Part shown: positions 47,949 through 59,214 of the stretch, one piece after another
How the letters are laid out: every line of letters starts with the position of its first letter
Position numbering within the stretch: the first letter of the stretch is position 1
Origin: Rhizobium sp. 18055
GTDB lineage: Bacteria; Pseudomonadota; Alphaproteobacteria; Rhizobiales; Rhizobiaceae
Direction of reading: 5' to 3'
DNA length: 64,000 nucleotides
Assembly: GCF_902706285.1 (NCBI RefSeq)
Contig: NZ_CACSKD010000006.1
Span: 1 to 64,000 of the forward strand
Notes under the pieces: generated by a model
Databases searched by the model: none
What the model was told of the DNA's origin: nothing
What the model saw: the letters and a program-made list of their open reading frames with translations, nothing else
Translations under genes and position numbers: made by a program

Positions 47949-48542
47949 ATGACAAAAAGCAATAGCCGCGAATCCCAGTATCCGATTGACGTGATCTTTC
48001 TCGACCGATGGTCGCCGCGCGCCTTTACCGGAGAGGTCATTGAAGAGTCTGACCTGTTGACCGTTCTCGATGCAGCGCATTGGGCGCCGTCCTCCGCCAA
48101 TCAGCAGCCATGGCGCTTTATCTATGCGTTGAAGGGCTCTGATGATTGGGACAAGTTTGTTGACCTGCTTGTCGAGTCAAACCAGGAATGGGCGAAAAAT
48201 GCCTCCGCCCTGATCTTCGTTGTCTCCAAGGGGTTCAATGGAGAATTCTCCGAAGGGCGGAAGAGCTACACACATTCCTTCGACGCCGGCGCCGCCTGGG
48301 CGCAGCTTGCCCTGCAGGCCAAGTCCTCCGGCTTTTATGCGCATGGGATGGGCGGAATCAAACACGACGAGATCCGCGACACGTTTGCTATCCCCGAGGG
48401 CTACAGGGTCGAAGCGGGGATCGCCTTCGGACGCCTTGCAGACAAGGGCGTGCTTTCGGAACGCAATCAGGAACGAGAGTTTCCAAGCCAGCGCAAGCCT
48501 CTTGCCGAGGTGGCTTTCAAGGGAATGTTCGTGGCCGGCTAA
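47949..48542 (+). CDS. Nitroreductase family protein
   Basis: FMN-dependent oxidoreductase fold, 197 aa. The N-terminal FMN-binding RWSPRAFTG and the AAHWAPSSANQQPWRFI segment are typical, with EAGIAFGRLADK near the C-terminus. The physiological substrate is unknown. It stands alone: upstream is 247 bases without a clear gene, downstream is the gyrB terminator. The start is supported by match to the family N-terminus, though the ribosome site is weak. Confidence 0.87.
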   Translation: MTKSNSRESQYPIDVIFLDRWSPRAFTGEVIEESDLLTVLDAAHWAPSSANQQPWRFIYALKGSDDWDKFVDLLVESNQEWAKNASALIFVVSKGFNGEFSEGRKSYTHSFDAGAAWAQLALQAKSSGFYAHGMGGIKHDEIRDTFAIPEGYRVEAGIAFGRLADKGVLSERNQEREFPSQRKPLAEVAFKGMFVAG

Positions 48543-48558
48543 CGATAGACGCAAAAAA

Positions 48559-48584
48559 GCCCCGCAGCTTGATGGCAGCGGGGC
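48559..48584 (-). terminator. gyrB terminator
   Basis: GCCCCGC (48559-48565) and GCGGGGC (48578-48584), 12-base loop. On the minus strand it is followed by TTTTTT. It lies 23 bases after the gyrB stop, between convergent genes. Confidence 0.85.
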
Positions 48585-48606
48585 CGTCTCAGCGAATATA
48601 TCGCGT

Positions 48607-51090
<2,484 letters not shown>

Positions 51091-51111
51091 TCACCGGCCT
51101 TAGTCACGCCG

Positions 51112-51140
51112 AATATAGGGTTTTTGGTTTAAGTTCCCAA
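51112..51140 (-). promoter_or_regulatory. gyrB promoter
   Basis: On the minus strand: TTGGGA (51140-51135), 17-base spacer, TATATT (51117-51112). It lies 70 bases upstream of the gyrB ATG. The -10 is near consensus and the -35 moderate. Confidence 0.55.
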
Positions 51141-51175
51141 TGCCAGCGGCCCCAAAGAGCGCATAAAACAGGGGA

Positions 51176-51553
51176 TTATGACCGTTTTCCGTCCGCATTT
51201 TCTGCATTTTCCAGAAGCTCCGACAGTTTTGCCAAAGTCGCCTCGTCCAGATGGCGGATGGACCCCGCCAAACGGTTGGCAAAGGTGGTATATTCAGCCG
51301 CCAAACCCGACGTATCGATGACAATCCGCGGGTCGGAAAAGCGGGCGACAAGGAAAAGATCGTCGGCTTCGTCCCAGATAATGTTGAAATAGCCGGCGAT
51401 GCGCTGCAGCAGATCAAACGTGGGCAAGCCGCGCTTTCCGTGCTCAAGCGCCGAGAGATAGGCGGGCGAGACATTCAGTGCAGCCGCCATCTGCTTTTGG
51501 GACACACCCTTGCGCTCCCGCAGCTTGCGGATGGCCTCTCCGAAGGGTGTCAT
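51176..51553 (-). CDS. XRE-family helix-turn-helix regulator
   Basis: 125-aa protein. An N-terminal Cro/CI-type HTH (residues 5-60: LRERKGVSQKQMAAALNVSPAYLSALEHGKRGLP) is followed by a helical C-terminal half of unknown function, with LLENAENADG at its end. It is last in a run timA-mltA-smr-xre; its start overlaps the smr stop by 4 bases, so it is translationally coupled. Targets are unknown. The domain pattern is common in Rhizobiales at this locus. Confidence 0.85.
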   Translation of the reverse strand: MTPFGEAIRKLRERKGVSQKQMAAALNVSPAYLSALEHGKRGLPTFDLLQRIAGYFNIIWDEADDLFLVARFSDPRIVIDTSGLAAEYTTFANRLAGSIRHLDEATLAKLSELLENAENADGKRS

Positions 51554-52128
51554 GCGTGATCACCCGGACGACGTGACAGGCGGATGTAAAGCGCGCCTTC
51601 GCCCCCATGATGCTGCGCAGCCGGCTCGTAAGAGGAGATCAGGTAGCGGAACTCGGCCTGCGAAAACCACATGGGAACCGCCCGCTTCAGAGCCCCCTCA
51701 CTGCCCATCGAGCTGCCCTTGCCGGTGATGACGAGAACATGACGCATGCCGCGCTCGTGCGCCCTGATCAGGAAGTCGAGGAGCATGACATGCGCTTCGC
51801 TTTGATAGAGCCCATGCAGATCGAGGCGCGCTTCGAGCGCCAGGCGACCCTTGGCGATCTTGCGCTTGACCGGCCGCTCCAGCGGATGATGGATGCCGCC
51901 TGGTGGCTTTGCCGGCGCGGGAGGTTCGGGCTGGCCGCCTGCCCTGATGCCTGGTTTCGGTGTGCTAAGGTTTTTCTGCTCAGCAGCAGCCGCTTCGATT
52001 TCAGCCTCGGCGAGGAAAGCATCCAGTTCGTTCACGACACCGGCATTGCCTGGCATCGGGCGGGTACTGCGTGCCACCTTACCCCAGAGAATGCGTTCAT
52101 CGGTGCTGAGCTTGCGATCCTTCGCCAT
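51550..52128 (-). CDS. Smr (MutS2-type) domain protein
   Basis: 192-aa protein with a long Pro/Ala-rich N-terminal half and a C-terminal Smr domain. LDLHG is at 102-106 and HVLVITGKG at 130-138, the two motifs of the Smr endonuclease fold. Related proteins act on DNA or on collided ribosomes; the target here is unknown. Start ATG 52128 overlaps the mltA stop (ATGA), and a TTG one codon earlier is less likely. Its position in a murein-enzyme operon is unexplained. Confidence 0.87.
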   Translation of the reverse strand: MAKDRKLSTDERILWGKVARSTRPMPGNAGVVNELDAFLAEAEIEAAAAEQKNLSTPKPGIRAGGQPEPPAPAKPPGGIHHPLERPVKRKIAKGRLALEARLDLHGLYQSEAHVMLLDFLIRAHERGMRHVLVITGKGSSMGSEGALKRAVPMWFSQAEFRYLISSYEPAAQHHGGEGALYIRLSRRPGDHA

Positions 52129-53246
52129 CAACCAAACCTCGCCGCGGCTTTGTTCGGTATCAGGATGGCAAAATCGGCATCGTGCCGCACCGTGCCGGCA
52201 AGTTCGCCAGCGGCATCGCCGGAGCCGGTGAAGATATCGCCGCGAGCCGGACCGACAATCGCCGATCCGGTATCGAGCGCCAGCATCAAGCGCTGGAACG
52301 GTTTGCCGCCATCAAGGTGAAGCAGGTTTTGCGAACGGATGAAGAATGGAAATCCAAAGGTGTGGATGATGCGATCGACGGCAAGCGATCGGCCGGCGAC
52401 GAGCGGAACCTTGGCCGCGGCGATCGGTCCGGCACCCTCATCGCCGAGCGAAACCTCGCGAAAGAAAATGTAAGACCTGTTGTGCCAGAGGATTTCGTCG
52501 ATGCGATCCGGATGCATGGCAAGCCAGTGCCGGATGGACTGCATCGAGATGTCCGCGCGGTCAATCTCGCCGCGGTCGATCAAGAGTTTGCCGATTGCCG
52601 AGAACGGATGGCCGGCTTTCGCTGCGTAGGTAATACGACCCATGCGACCGTCGCTGTAACGCAAGCGAGCTGCACCCTGAACGTGAACGAAGAAGACATC
52701 GACCTTGGATTTTGCCCAGGCGATCTCAAGCCCCTGGCCCTGCAGCGCGCCCCGATCGATTGTGCCGCGGTCGAGATAAGGCTCGATGGTTCCGTCACGC
52801 GATCGACCAAAGCAGTAACTCGGATCCATCGTTGCCGGGCGATTTTGCTCATCGAGGTCGATCAAATCATCAGGACGGCGATAGAAGGGGAAGCGGTATT
52901 CGTCATCCGGCTGTGCCGACACCGCGATCTCGGGCTCGTAGAAGGCAGTGACAAAGCCACGGTGTCCGTCGCTGCGTCTGATCCGGAAAGGCCGACAGTG
53001 CGATTCGAAAAATCCCCGCGCCTCAGCCGCCGAGGTCGGCCCGACAGTGCGCGCGGCGATCAGAAGCTCTAGGAGATCATCGCTGGTAAGCCCCAGCGAT
53101 CCCCTTCGGTACGGTTTCGTATCCTCGATATGGCGGCGACAAGCCTCCATAACTTCAAAAAGGCCGGAGGGGTCGTCATCCCTCCAGCCATCCAGTTCAT
53201 CAAAGCCTATCGCCTGAAGGGCATAGCCCTGCCCGTCTTCACTCAT
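52128..53246 (-). CDS. mltA: Membrane-bound lytic murein transglycosylase A family
   Basis: Cleaves peptidoglycan glycan strands to 1,6-anhydroMurNAc ends. The MltA domain has GFVTAFYEPEI, then FVHVQGAARLRYSDG, then the 3D domain with LDTGSAIVGPARGDIFTGSG, whose Asp residues form the active site. It is 372 aa. No lipobox or clear signal peptide is visible at the chosen start (53246, MSEDGQGYALQ). This is odd for the family and common in rhizobial copies. It overlaps timA by 8 bases. Confidence 0.88.
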   Translation of the reverse strand: MSEDGQGYALQAIGFDELDGWRDDDPSGLFEVMEACRRHIEDTKPYRRGSLGLTSDDLLELLIAARTVGPTSAAEARGFFESHCRPFRIRRSDGHRGFVTAFYEPEIAVSAQPDDEYRFPFYRRPDDLIDLDEQNRPATMDPSYCFGRSRDGTIEPYLDRGTIDRGALQGQGLEIAWAKSKVDVFFVHVQGAARLRYSDGRMGRITYAAKAGHPFSAIGKLLIDRGEIDRADISMQSIRHWLAMHPDRIDEILWHNRSYIFFREVSLGDEGAGPIAAAKVPLVAGRSLAVDRIIHTFGFPFFIRSQNLLHLDGGKPFQRLMLALDTGSAIVGPARGDIFTGSGDAAGELAGTVRHDADFAILIPNKAAARFG

Positions 53247-53943
53247 GTTCCGATTCGGTGGCCACGAGTTTCCAGTTCGGGTCGCGCGACCGCGTGTCTC
53301 GGGCAAACGTCCAGACATCGCTCACCTCGGCGACGGCTTCCGCATCGCCATCCACCAGAACCTCGGCCTTGTCGTAGGTTGCCGAGATCATCTGGCTGAC
53401 GATCCTCAGGGTGATCTGCGCTTCGCTGCCGTTGACTTCGACATTCTTGATCTCTGCCTTGTCGATGCCGACAAAGGTGGACTTCACCTTTTCGCCCTTG
53501 CTTTCACGATCTGCAATTGCCGCATCGAAGCCGTCGTAGACTTCCTTCGACAGCAGGTTCTTCAGCGCCTTCCGATCACCGTCGGCAAAGGCCATGACGA
53601 TCATCTCGTAAGCCATGCGGGCACCGTTGACGAATTCCTTGGGGTTGAACGAAGGATCTGCCTTGTTCATTTCACGCAGCTGTTCATTGAGCGGCGTGCC
53701 TGCGGGCGTAAAAGCGTCGATGGCTGCGAAACGGTCTGCTTCCTCTACAGATGTATCTCGACGCGGCAGCGTCACCACCTTGCCGGCATCCGGTGTCTCC
53801 GGTCCTGCGGCATCGCGCGGCGTGTAAAGATCGCGTGGGGGCTTCTCATTTCCCGTGCGCCGACCAAGAACGTTGCGCAACTGCAGAAATATCAGCACCG
53901 CCGCCACGAGAAAAAACAAAGTGATGAAGTCGTTTGAACCCAT
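53239..53943 (-). CDS. Tim44/TimA-family membrane-anchored protein
   Basis: 234-aa protein. One N-terminal transmembrane helix (FITLFFLVAAVLIFLQL) is followed by a Pro/Asp-rich linker and a C-terminal Tim44-like domain (about 95-230) with FVNGARMAYEMIVMAFADGDRKALKNLL. Bacterial TimA-like proteins are thought to act as envelope adaptors; the role is uncertain. Start ATG 53943 (MGSNDFITLFF) matches the family. It is first in timA-mltA-smr-xre and divergent from fxsA. Confidence 0.87.
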   Translation of the reverse strand: MGSNDFITLFFLVAAVLIFLQLRNVLGRRTGNEKPPRDLYTPRDAAGPETPDAGKVVTLPRRDTSVEEADRFAAIDAFTPAGTPLNEQLREMNKADPSFNPKEFVNGARMAYEMIVMAFADGDRKALKNLLSKEVYDGFDAAIADRESKGEKVKSTFVGIDKAEIKNVEVNGSEAQITLRIVSQMISATYDKAEVLVDGDAEAVAEVSDVWTFARDTRSRDPNWKLVATESEHE

Positions 53944-54069
53944 ATCCCGCCGCAATCTGTTAGCATCTATGATTTGTATACCCATATAGGCTGCATATAC
54001 AGATGATTCAAATGGGTCCCGTACGATGGGCCAATTTCAATGGAGACCGGTGAAGACCGGAATGACACG

Positions 54070-54570
54070 ATGCGCCTCACAATGCTGCCCGGTTTTCTCC
54101 TGCTTTTGCCTCTGGCCGAGATCGCAGGCTTCGTTCTTGTCGGGAAGACGATCGGGCTTTGGGCAACGCTGGCGCTGGTGATGCTGAGTTTTGTCGCCGG
54201 CATGATGCTGCTGCGCCGGCAGGGCATCGGCATATTGCAGCGCATGTCAATGGAAGGCCGGAGCGGAGCGTTGCCTGGGCGCGAATTGTTGCGGCCTGCC
54301 ATGTTTGTCATCGCGGCGCTGTTGCTGATCATTCCGGGTTTTATCACCGATATCATTGCGCTGTTGATGTTCATCCCGGCAGTGCGAGATTTCGGCTGGA
54401 ACTATGTCAGCCGCCGTTTCGTGGTGGTGGGTACAGCGGGAAACGTCAGGCGACCGTCGCAATCGCCTGACCGGGATGGTGGCTCGACCGTCGTCGATCT
54501 TGATGAGGGCGATTATCAACGCACCCCGAACGGCAAGTCGCCGTGGTCCGGCAAAAGCCTCGGCGAATGA
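54070..54570 (+). CDS. FxsA family membrane protein
   Basis: 166-aa FxsA homologue; E. coli FxsA modulates F-exclusion of phage T7, but a cellular role is unknown. Hydrophobic segments are LPGFLLLLPLAEIAGFVLVG, LWATLALVMLSFVAGMMLL and MFVIAALLLIIPGFITDIIALLMFIP, typical of the family, followed by a polar C-terminal tail. The ATG chosen (54070) starts the hydrophobic core; an upstream ATG at 54040 adds ten residues. secB follows on the same strand. Confidence 0.88.
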   Translation: MRLTMLPGFLLLLPLAEIAGFVLVGKTIGLWATLALVMLSFVAGMMLLRRQGIGILQRMSMEGRSGALPGRELLRPAMFVIAALLLIIPGFITDIIALLMFIPAVRDFGWNYVSRRFVVVGTAGNVRRPSQSPDRDGGSTVVDLDEGDYQRTPNGKSPWSGKSLGE

Positions 54571-54666
54571 GGCCATAGGCGAGATAAACCGCGCCGGGCT
54601 CAGGGTTGTAACGGCATCATCGAAATGATAGATGCGGCACAATCCAATGCCCTCGAGGAAAAGCCA

Positions 54667-55143
54667 ATGGACAGCGAAAACAGCAATAACGGCGCAACGA
54701 GCCCGAGCCTTACCATCCTAGCACAGTACACCAAGGACCTCTCTTTCGAGAATCCAGGTGCACCACGTTCGCTGCAGGCCCGCGACAAGGCACCCGCCAT
54801 CAACATCAATGTCAACGTCAACGCCAACCCGCTTTCCGACACGGATTTCGACGTCGTTCTTTCTCTGAACGCCGAAGCCAAGGAAGGTGACAAGACCGTG
54901 TTTCATACGGAACTGGTTTATGGCGGCGTGTTCCGGATTGCCGGTTTCCCGCAGGAACACATGCTTCCGGTCCTCTTCATCGAGTGCCCGCGCATGCTCT
55001 TCCCGTTCGCACGCCAGATCATTGCCGACGTGACACGCAACGGCGGCTTCCCGCCGCTGATGATCGACCCGATCGATTTCTCGCAGATGTTTGCCCAGCG
55101 CGTCGCCGAAGAGCAGACTCGCGACAAAGTTCAGACAAACTGA
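54667..55143 (+). CDS. secB: Protein-export chaperone SecB
   Basis: Tetrameric chaperone that holds preproteins unfolded for SecA. 158 aa, with the family core [38 protein letters not shown] and the C-terminal [23 protein letters not shown]. Start 54667 ([10 protein letters not shown]) has GAGG 8 bases upstream; the frame opens 14 codons earlier. The zinc-binding tail of SecA is not encoded here. A strong terminator follows. Confidence 0.95.
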   Translation: MDSENSNNGATSPSLTILAQYTKDLSFENPGAPRSLQARDKAPAININVNVNANPLSDTDFDVVLSLNAEAKEGDKTVFHTELVYGGVFRIAGFPQEHMLPVLFIECPRMLFPFARQIIADVTRNGGFPPLMIDPIDFSQMFAQRVAEEQTRDKVQTN

Positions 55144-55168
55144 TCTTCCGATCGACAGACTTTTAGAG

Positions 55169-55190
55169 ATGCCCGGGTCCGCCCGGGCAT
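55169..55190 (+). terminator. secB terminator
   Basis: ATGCCCGGG (55169-55177) and CCCGGGCAT (55182-55190), a perfect 9-bp stem with a 4-base loop, then TTTAGTTT. It lies 26 bases after the secB stop and ends beside the convergent dnaQ. Confidence 0.9.
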
Positions 55191-55191
55191 T

Positions 55192-55905
55192 TTAGTTTGG
55201 GCGATCGTATTTTGCCCAGATGCCTTTTTGGCCGAGCTTGGCAATCAGCGCATCGTGCTGCTGCTCTTCGAGGTTACTCAGACGTCGTGCCAACGGCCGT
55301 GGTCGCTCAAGGGCAACGAGGACAACATCCTCATTGTCATCATTGCGCTCCGATGCCCCGTTGTTCTGGGACATGCCGAGACCGAGTGCCGTCTGACGGC
55401 CACCGATCATCTCGATATAGACCTCTGCCAGCAGTTCGGAGTCGAGAAGCGCGCCATGCTTTGCGCGGTGCGAATTGTCGATACCGTAGCGGCGGCAAAG
55501 GGCATCGAGCGAATTCGGACCCATTGGATGCTTCCGCCGGGCCATCGACAGCGTGTCGGTCACATATTCCGGCGAAATTGGCGGCAAGGCCATCCTTGCA
55601 AGTTCGGCATTGATAAAACCCATATCGAATGTCGCATTGTGCGCGATCCACTTGCCGTCGCCGAAGAAATCGAGGATCTCCTGCGCCACCGATGCGAACG
55701 GCTGCTTGTCCTTCAGGAACTCATCGGTGATCCCATGCACTGCAAGCGCATCCGGGTGAACCTTCTGGTCTCCCGGACTGATATAGATGTGCAGCGTTCT
55801 CCCCGTCGGGAAGTGATTGAACAGTTCGATGCCGCCGATTTCGATGATGCGATCCGTGCGGTTGTCCAGACCTGTGGTTTCCGTATCGAAAATGATCTCA
55901 CGCAT
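55192..55905 (-). CDS. dnaQ: DNA polymerase III epsilon subunit (proofreading exonuclease)
   Basis: 3'-5' exonuclease of the replicative polymerase core. Exo I is FDTETTGLD (Asp7, Glu9), Exo II is HNATFDMGFIN and Exo III is KHGALLDSELLAEVY. The C-terminal tail carries an acidic stretch (NDDNEDVV) before the alpha-binding part. It is 237 aa. Its start overlaps the coaE stop by 8 bases, and it is last in maf-aroE-coaE-dnaQ. Confidence 0.94.
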   Translation of the reverse strand: MREIIFDTETTGLDNRTDRIIEIGGIELFNHFPTGRTLHIYISPGDQKVHPDALAVHGITDEFLKDKQPFASVAQEILDFFGDGKWIAHNATFDMGFINAELARMALPPISPEYVTDTLSMARRKHPMGPNSLDALCRRYGIDNSHRAKHGALLDSELLAEVYIEMIGGRQTALGLGMSQNNGASERNDDNEDVVLVALERPRPLARRLSNLEEQQHDALIAKLGQKGIWAKYDRPN

Positions 55906-56509
55906 TCTGGAAATCTCCGTTCGCCATCCGGCGCTTCAGGTCTGCAATGATCTCTGCGACCCGTTGTTTGGCTGGTTCGATACCCTGTCCGGTATCGATG
56001 ACATAATCAGCTCTTGCGCGCTTTTTCGCATCGGGCGTCTGGCGAGAGAGAATCATGTTGAATTTCTCGTCCGTCATGTTCGGCCGCGCAAGTACCCGCT
56101 GGCGCTGAATCTGTGGATCACAGCTGACCACGACGATGACATCCACCCTGTCCTGCGCGCCGCTTTCGAAGAGTAGCGGAATGTCGAGCAGGATCATCGC
56201 AGTTCCTCTCTCTCGCTCCTTTTCGATAAAAGCAGCTTCCCGCTTGCGGACGAGTGGATGGACGATCTGCTCCAGCTGTTTGAAACCATCCGATCTCAAC
56301 GTGAGCTGTCGAGCCAGTTCCTGCCGATCGACAACGCCATCCTTAACAGAGCCGGGAAAGGCGGCCTCCACCAGTGGCGCTGCTTCACCGCGGTAAAGAT
56401 TATGAACCACCGCGTCAGCATCATTCACCGGCACACCTGCTTCAGCAAAGAGATTTGCCGTTGTCGATTTCCCCATTCCGATCGAGCCGGTCAGGCCAAC
56501 CCTGAGCAT
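55898..56509 (-). CDS. coaE: Dephospho-CoA kinase
   Basis: Final step of CoA synthesis. P-loop GSIGMGKST is at residues 8-16, and the family segments DADAVVH and LDIPLLFESG are present. It is 203 aa. Its ATG overlaps the aroE stop by one base (TGATG) and its stop overlaps the dnaQ start by 8 bases, so the genes are tightly coupled. Confidence 0.94.
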   Translation of the reverse strand: MLRVGLTGSIGMGKSTTANLFAEAGVPVNDADAVVHNLYRGEAAPLVEAAFPGSVKDGVVDRQELARQLTLRSDGFKQLEQIVHPLVRKREAAFIEKERERGTAMILLDIPLLFESGAQDRVDVIVVVSCDPQIQRQRVLARPNMTDEKFNMILSRQTPDAKKRARADYVIDTGQGIEPAKQRVAEIIADLKRRMANGDFQNA

Positions 56510-57366
56510 CAGTGCTGTTCCATATCCGCGATGATCAATGCCCGAAGGACTTCATCGACAACGGGGCGCTGCCCGAACCATTTTTCGAAGCCGGGCGCTG
56601 CCTGGTGCAACAGCATACCCAAGCCATCGACGGTCGCAAAACCCTGAGCCTGCGCTTGTGCCAGAATTGGTGTCATGAGCGGTATATAGACAATGTCGGT
56701 GACGACGGCATTCTGCTGCATTGGCGAAAAATCGATAGCGGGTGCCGCTTCCCCTTCCATGCCGAGCGACGTGGTGTTGATAAAAAGACCAGCACCTTTC
56801 ATGACCTCAGCCAGAGCGCCCATCGGATGCGGATGCACGGTCATGCCAAAACGGTCGGCCAATTCCACAGCCCTGGCGACAGTTCGGTTGACCAGATGGA
56901 TTTCTCTGACACCACGATCTCGAACAGCCTGAACAACAGCCCGGCTCGCGCCGCCGGCTCCAAGGATCACCGCAGAGCCGGATTTATCCCAGCCAGGATG
57001 GCGCTCGTCGAGATTGGCGGTGAAGCCCTGGCCGTCCGTGTTCGTCGCCTTGAGTTTCCCATCTTCGAGCCAGAGCGTGTTGGACGCGCCAAGTTCGCAC
57101 GATAGATCGTCCGGCTCGTCGGCCAGCTTGAACGCCATTTCCTTGTGCGGGATGGTGACGTTGCCGCCAACGAAGCCAGACGTGCCTGACTTCAGGGATT
57201 GGACGAATGCGGGAAAATCCTCTGGCGCCACCTCGTGGGTGCAGTAGCTTCCAGGCAAAGCAAGCGTCTTCAGCCAGTGGCCGTGGATGATGGGGGACCG
57301 TGAATGCTTGACGGGAAAGCCTGTAACGAAGGCGCGGGGCGCAAATGTTTCACGTGAATCATCCAT
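56509..57366 (-). CDS. aroE: Shikimate dehydrogenase
   Basis: NADPH-dependent reduction of 3-dehydroshikimate. The substrate site [13 protein letters not shown] and catalytic Lys of [11 protein letters not shown] are present, with the Rossmann loop [10 protein letters not shown]. It is 285 aa from ATG 57366, which overlaps the maf stop by 8 bases; a GTG at 57375 is also in frame. Codons 3-7 (DSRET) coincide with a parS-like sequence (57346-57361). Confidence 0.94.
   Translation of the reverse strand: MDDSRETFAPRAFVTGFPVKHSRSPIIHGHWLKTLALPGSYCTHEVAPEDFPAFVQSLKSGTSGFVGGNVTIPHKEMAFKLADEPDDLSCELGASNTLWLEDGKLKATNTDGQGFTANLDERHPGWDKSGSAVILGAGGASRAVVQAVRDRGVREIHLVNRTVARAVELADRFGMTVHPHPMGALAEVMKGAGLFINTTSLGMEGEAAPAIDFSPMQQNAVVTDIVYIPLMTPILAQAQAQGFATVDGLGMLLHQAAPGFEKWFGQRPVVDEVLRALIIADMEQH
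57346..57361. promoter_or_regulatory. parS-like ParB site inside aroE (15/16)
   Basis: TGTTTCACGTGAATCA differs from TGTTTCACGTGAAACA only at position 14. It lies within the first codons of aroE and overlaps the maf stop. About 1.5 kb to the right is the proposed origin. Confidence 0.7.
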
Positions 57367-57958
57367 CGATCGCACCCAGCTCTCTCAGCTTTTCCAATAG
57401 CGCCAACATCGGCAGGCCCAATATGGTGAAGTAGTCGCCATCGATTTTCGAAAACAGCTGCAGCCCCTCCCCTTCAAGCTGGTAGGCCCCGACGCTGCTC
57501 AGGGCCCGGTCTCCCACCCGCTTCAGATGTCGCGCGATGAAATCATCCGTAAGCGCGCGCATCGTCAACTCGGCATGCGCGACATACTCCCAGATGATAT
57601 CGCCGTTATAGGAGATTGCCACTGCGCTGTTGAGCCGGTGCATATTTCCGGACAGAGCCTTGAGATGATCAGTCGCGTCATCGAAGTTTTTTGGCTTGTG
57701 AAACGTCCGGTGCCCGAGCGACATGGTTTGATCCGAGCCGATGACCATGACGTCAGGAAAGCGATCGCTCACTTCCTTTGCCTTGGCCTTGGCGAGCACA
57801 AGCGCAATCGCATCGGGCGTTGCGCCCTCCTGCTCGAGCGGTGCCTCGATCGCCCGCTCATCGACCTTGGCGGGATGAGCCTCGAATGACAGCCCTGCAT
57901 TTTCCATGAGCATCCGGCGAAACGGACTTGATGATGCGAGAATGAGTTTGGGTATCAT
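57359..57958 (-). CDS. maf: Maf-like nucleotide pyrophosphatase
   Basis: Nucleoside triphosphate pyrophosphatase of the Maf/Ham1-like family, which sanitises modified nucleotides and can affect septum formation. The family start [28 protein letters not shown] and the [12 protein letters not shown] segment are present. It is 199 aa. It overlaps aroE by 8 bases and follows the DUF299 gene by 32 bases. Confidence 0.92.
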   Translation of the reverse strand: MIPKLILASSSPFRRMLMENAGLSFEAHPAKVDERAIEAPLEQEGATPDAIALVLAKAKAKEVSDRFPDVMVIGSDQTMSLGHRTFHKPKNFDDATDHLKALSGNMHRLNSAVAISYNGDIIWEYVAHAELTMRALTDDFIARHLKRVGDRALSSVGAYQLEGEGLQLFSKIDGDYFTILGLPMLALLEKLRELGAIDG

Positions 57959-57990
57959 GGTTCCCTCGGCGCAGTTGATTGCCGCAGCGC

Positions 57991-58812
57991 TTAACGCAGC
58001 TTCGGGCGGAGAGCAACGATCGCGGCGGCGGTCTCCTCGATGGAGCGGCGGGTCACGTCGATCATCGGCCAGTTGTGACGCGCGCAGAGTGAGCGTGCAT
58101 ATTTGAGCTCTTCCGATATCGCGGCGCGATCGGTGTAATCGCCCCGATCAAAGCCGGGCGTCGCTCCGAGAATGCGATTTTCACGGACCTGCGAGATACG
58201 ATCGGTCGTCGCGATAAGGCAGACGATCAGAGGCTTGGTGGTTTCGAACAGACTTTCAGGAAGCGGCACGCCATGGACGACAGGGATGTTGGCGGTCTTG
58301 ATACCGCGATTGGCGAGATAGATGCTCGTCGGTGTCTTCGAGGTGCGGCTGATGCCGATGATGACGACGTCGGCGTCATTATAGTCATCCGGCATCTGGC
58401 CGTCGTCATGGTCCATGGTGAAGTTGAGTGCCTCGATGCGCGCGAAGTATCCCGCATTCATGACATGCTGGGCGCCGACGCGGCGAAGCGACGGCGCACC
58501 AAGATAAATCTGAAATGCGTTCAGCACCGGTTCGAGCACATTCACCGATGCGACGCCCATTTCGCGGCAACGCTCATCGATCAGGGTGGCGAGCTCGCGA
58601 TCGACGATCGTGTAGAGAACGATGCCCGGTTCGCTGTCGATCGCCTGCAGGACGGTCAGGAGCTGCTTTCGATTGCGGATCAGCGGGTACACATGCTCGA
58701 TCGGCTGCGAGGACTTGAACTGGGCCGATGCTGCGCGCCCGGCCGAGATCAGTGTTTCCCCCGTTGAGTCAGAAATCAGATGCAGATGGAAGAAGTTCGT
58801 TCGGTTCTCCAC
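57991..58812 (-). CDS. PPDK/PEP synthase regulatory protein (DUF299)
   Basis: Bifunctional ADP-dependent kinase/Pi-dependent pyrophosphorylase that switches pyruvate phosphate dikinase (or PEP synthase) off and on. The signature [18 protein letters not shown] at the N-terminus and P-loop-like [18 protein letters not shown] are clear. It is 273 aa. It faces hemE across the proposed origin; the same neighbour is found at other alphaproteobacterial origins. Confidence 0.92.
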   Translation of the reverse strand: MENRTNFFHLHLISDSTGETLISAGRAASAQFKSSQPIEHVYPLIRNRKQLLTVLQAIDSEPGIVLYTIVDRELATLIDERCREMGVASVNVLEPVLNAFQIYLGAPSLRRVGAQHVMNAGYFARIEALNFTMDHDDGQMPDDYNDADVVIIGISRTSKTPTSIYLANRGIKTANIPVVHGVPLPESLFETTKPLIVCLIATTDRISQVRENRILGATPGFDRGDYTDRAAISEELKYARSLCARHNWPMIDVTRRSIEETAAAIVALRPKLR

Positions 58813-59214
58813 GCTATTTTCCGCTGCCTGTTGAAAACACTGGATGACGGAGAGCTACGGGAGCCGGCAGGGGTAAGGCAAGGGAAAACATGCCTAGTTT
58901 TCCACATTTCGGATTCTCGGGAGCGGACTGGAAGGGGGCTGTTGGTTCTGTGGAAAGCTTTCATCTCACTCTATGATACCCACAGCTTGTCCACAGGACG
59001 GGTGATTTCTCTGACCAGCGCATCGAATTGGAATCCTTGGCTGTTTTCGCGTGATCCACGATCTTTTGGAGATTGCGTCACTAACTCTCCCGCATCGGCG
59101 GCCTCTGAGTGACAAATGGTATCGGGCGTGGATGGATTTTAATCCTTGATAGTCACCGACTCTAAGAAATAGAAACCTTAGAAAGATCTTTGTTTTTTTA
59201 TAGGGAAGAAGCGC
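58813..59214. other. oriC: Proposed chromosomal replication origin (oriC)
   Basis: Gene-free 402 bases between DUF299 (-) and hemE (+). DnaA-box-like 9-mers: TTTTCCACA (58898-58906) and TTGTCCACA (58987-58995), each one mismatch from TTATCCACA; TGTGGAAAG (58949-58957, minus) and TGATCCACG (59052-59060), each two mismatches. Three GANTC sites: 58912-58916, 59031-59035 and 59158-59162. The right end (about 59155-59203) is AT-rich and could be the unwinding element. Genes on both sides point outward. Location beside hemE matches known alphaproteobacterial origins. No complete CtrA motif (TTAA-N7-TTAA) was found. Confidence 0.75.

Noticed and set aside
47741..47965. 74-codon + strand frame between the FAH gene and the nitroreductase
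   Set aside because: No ribosome site, no recognisable family, and it overlaps the nitroreductase start.
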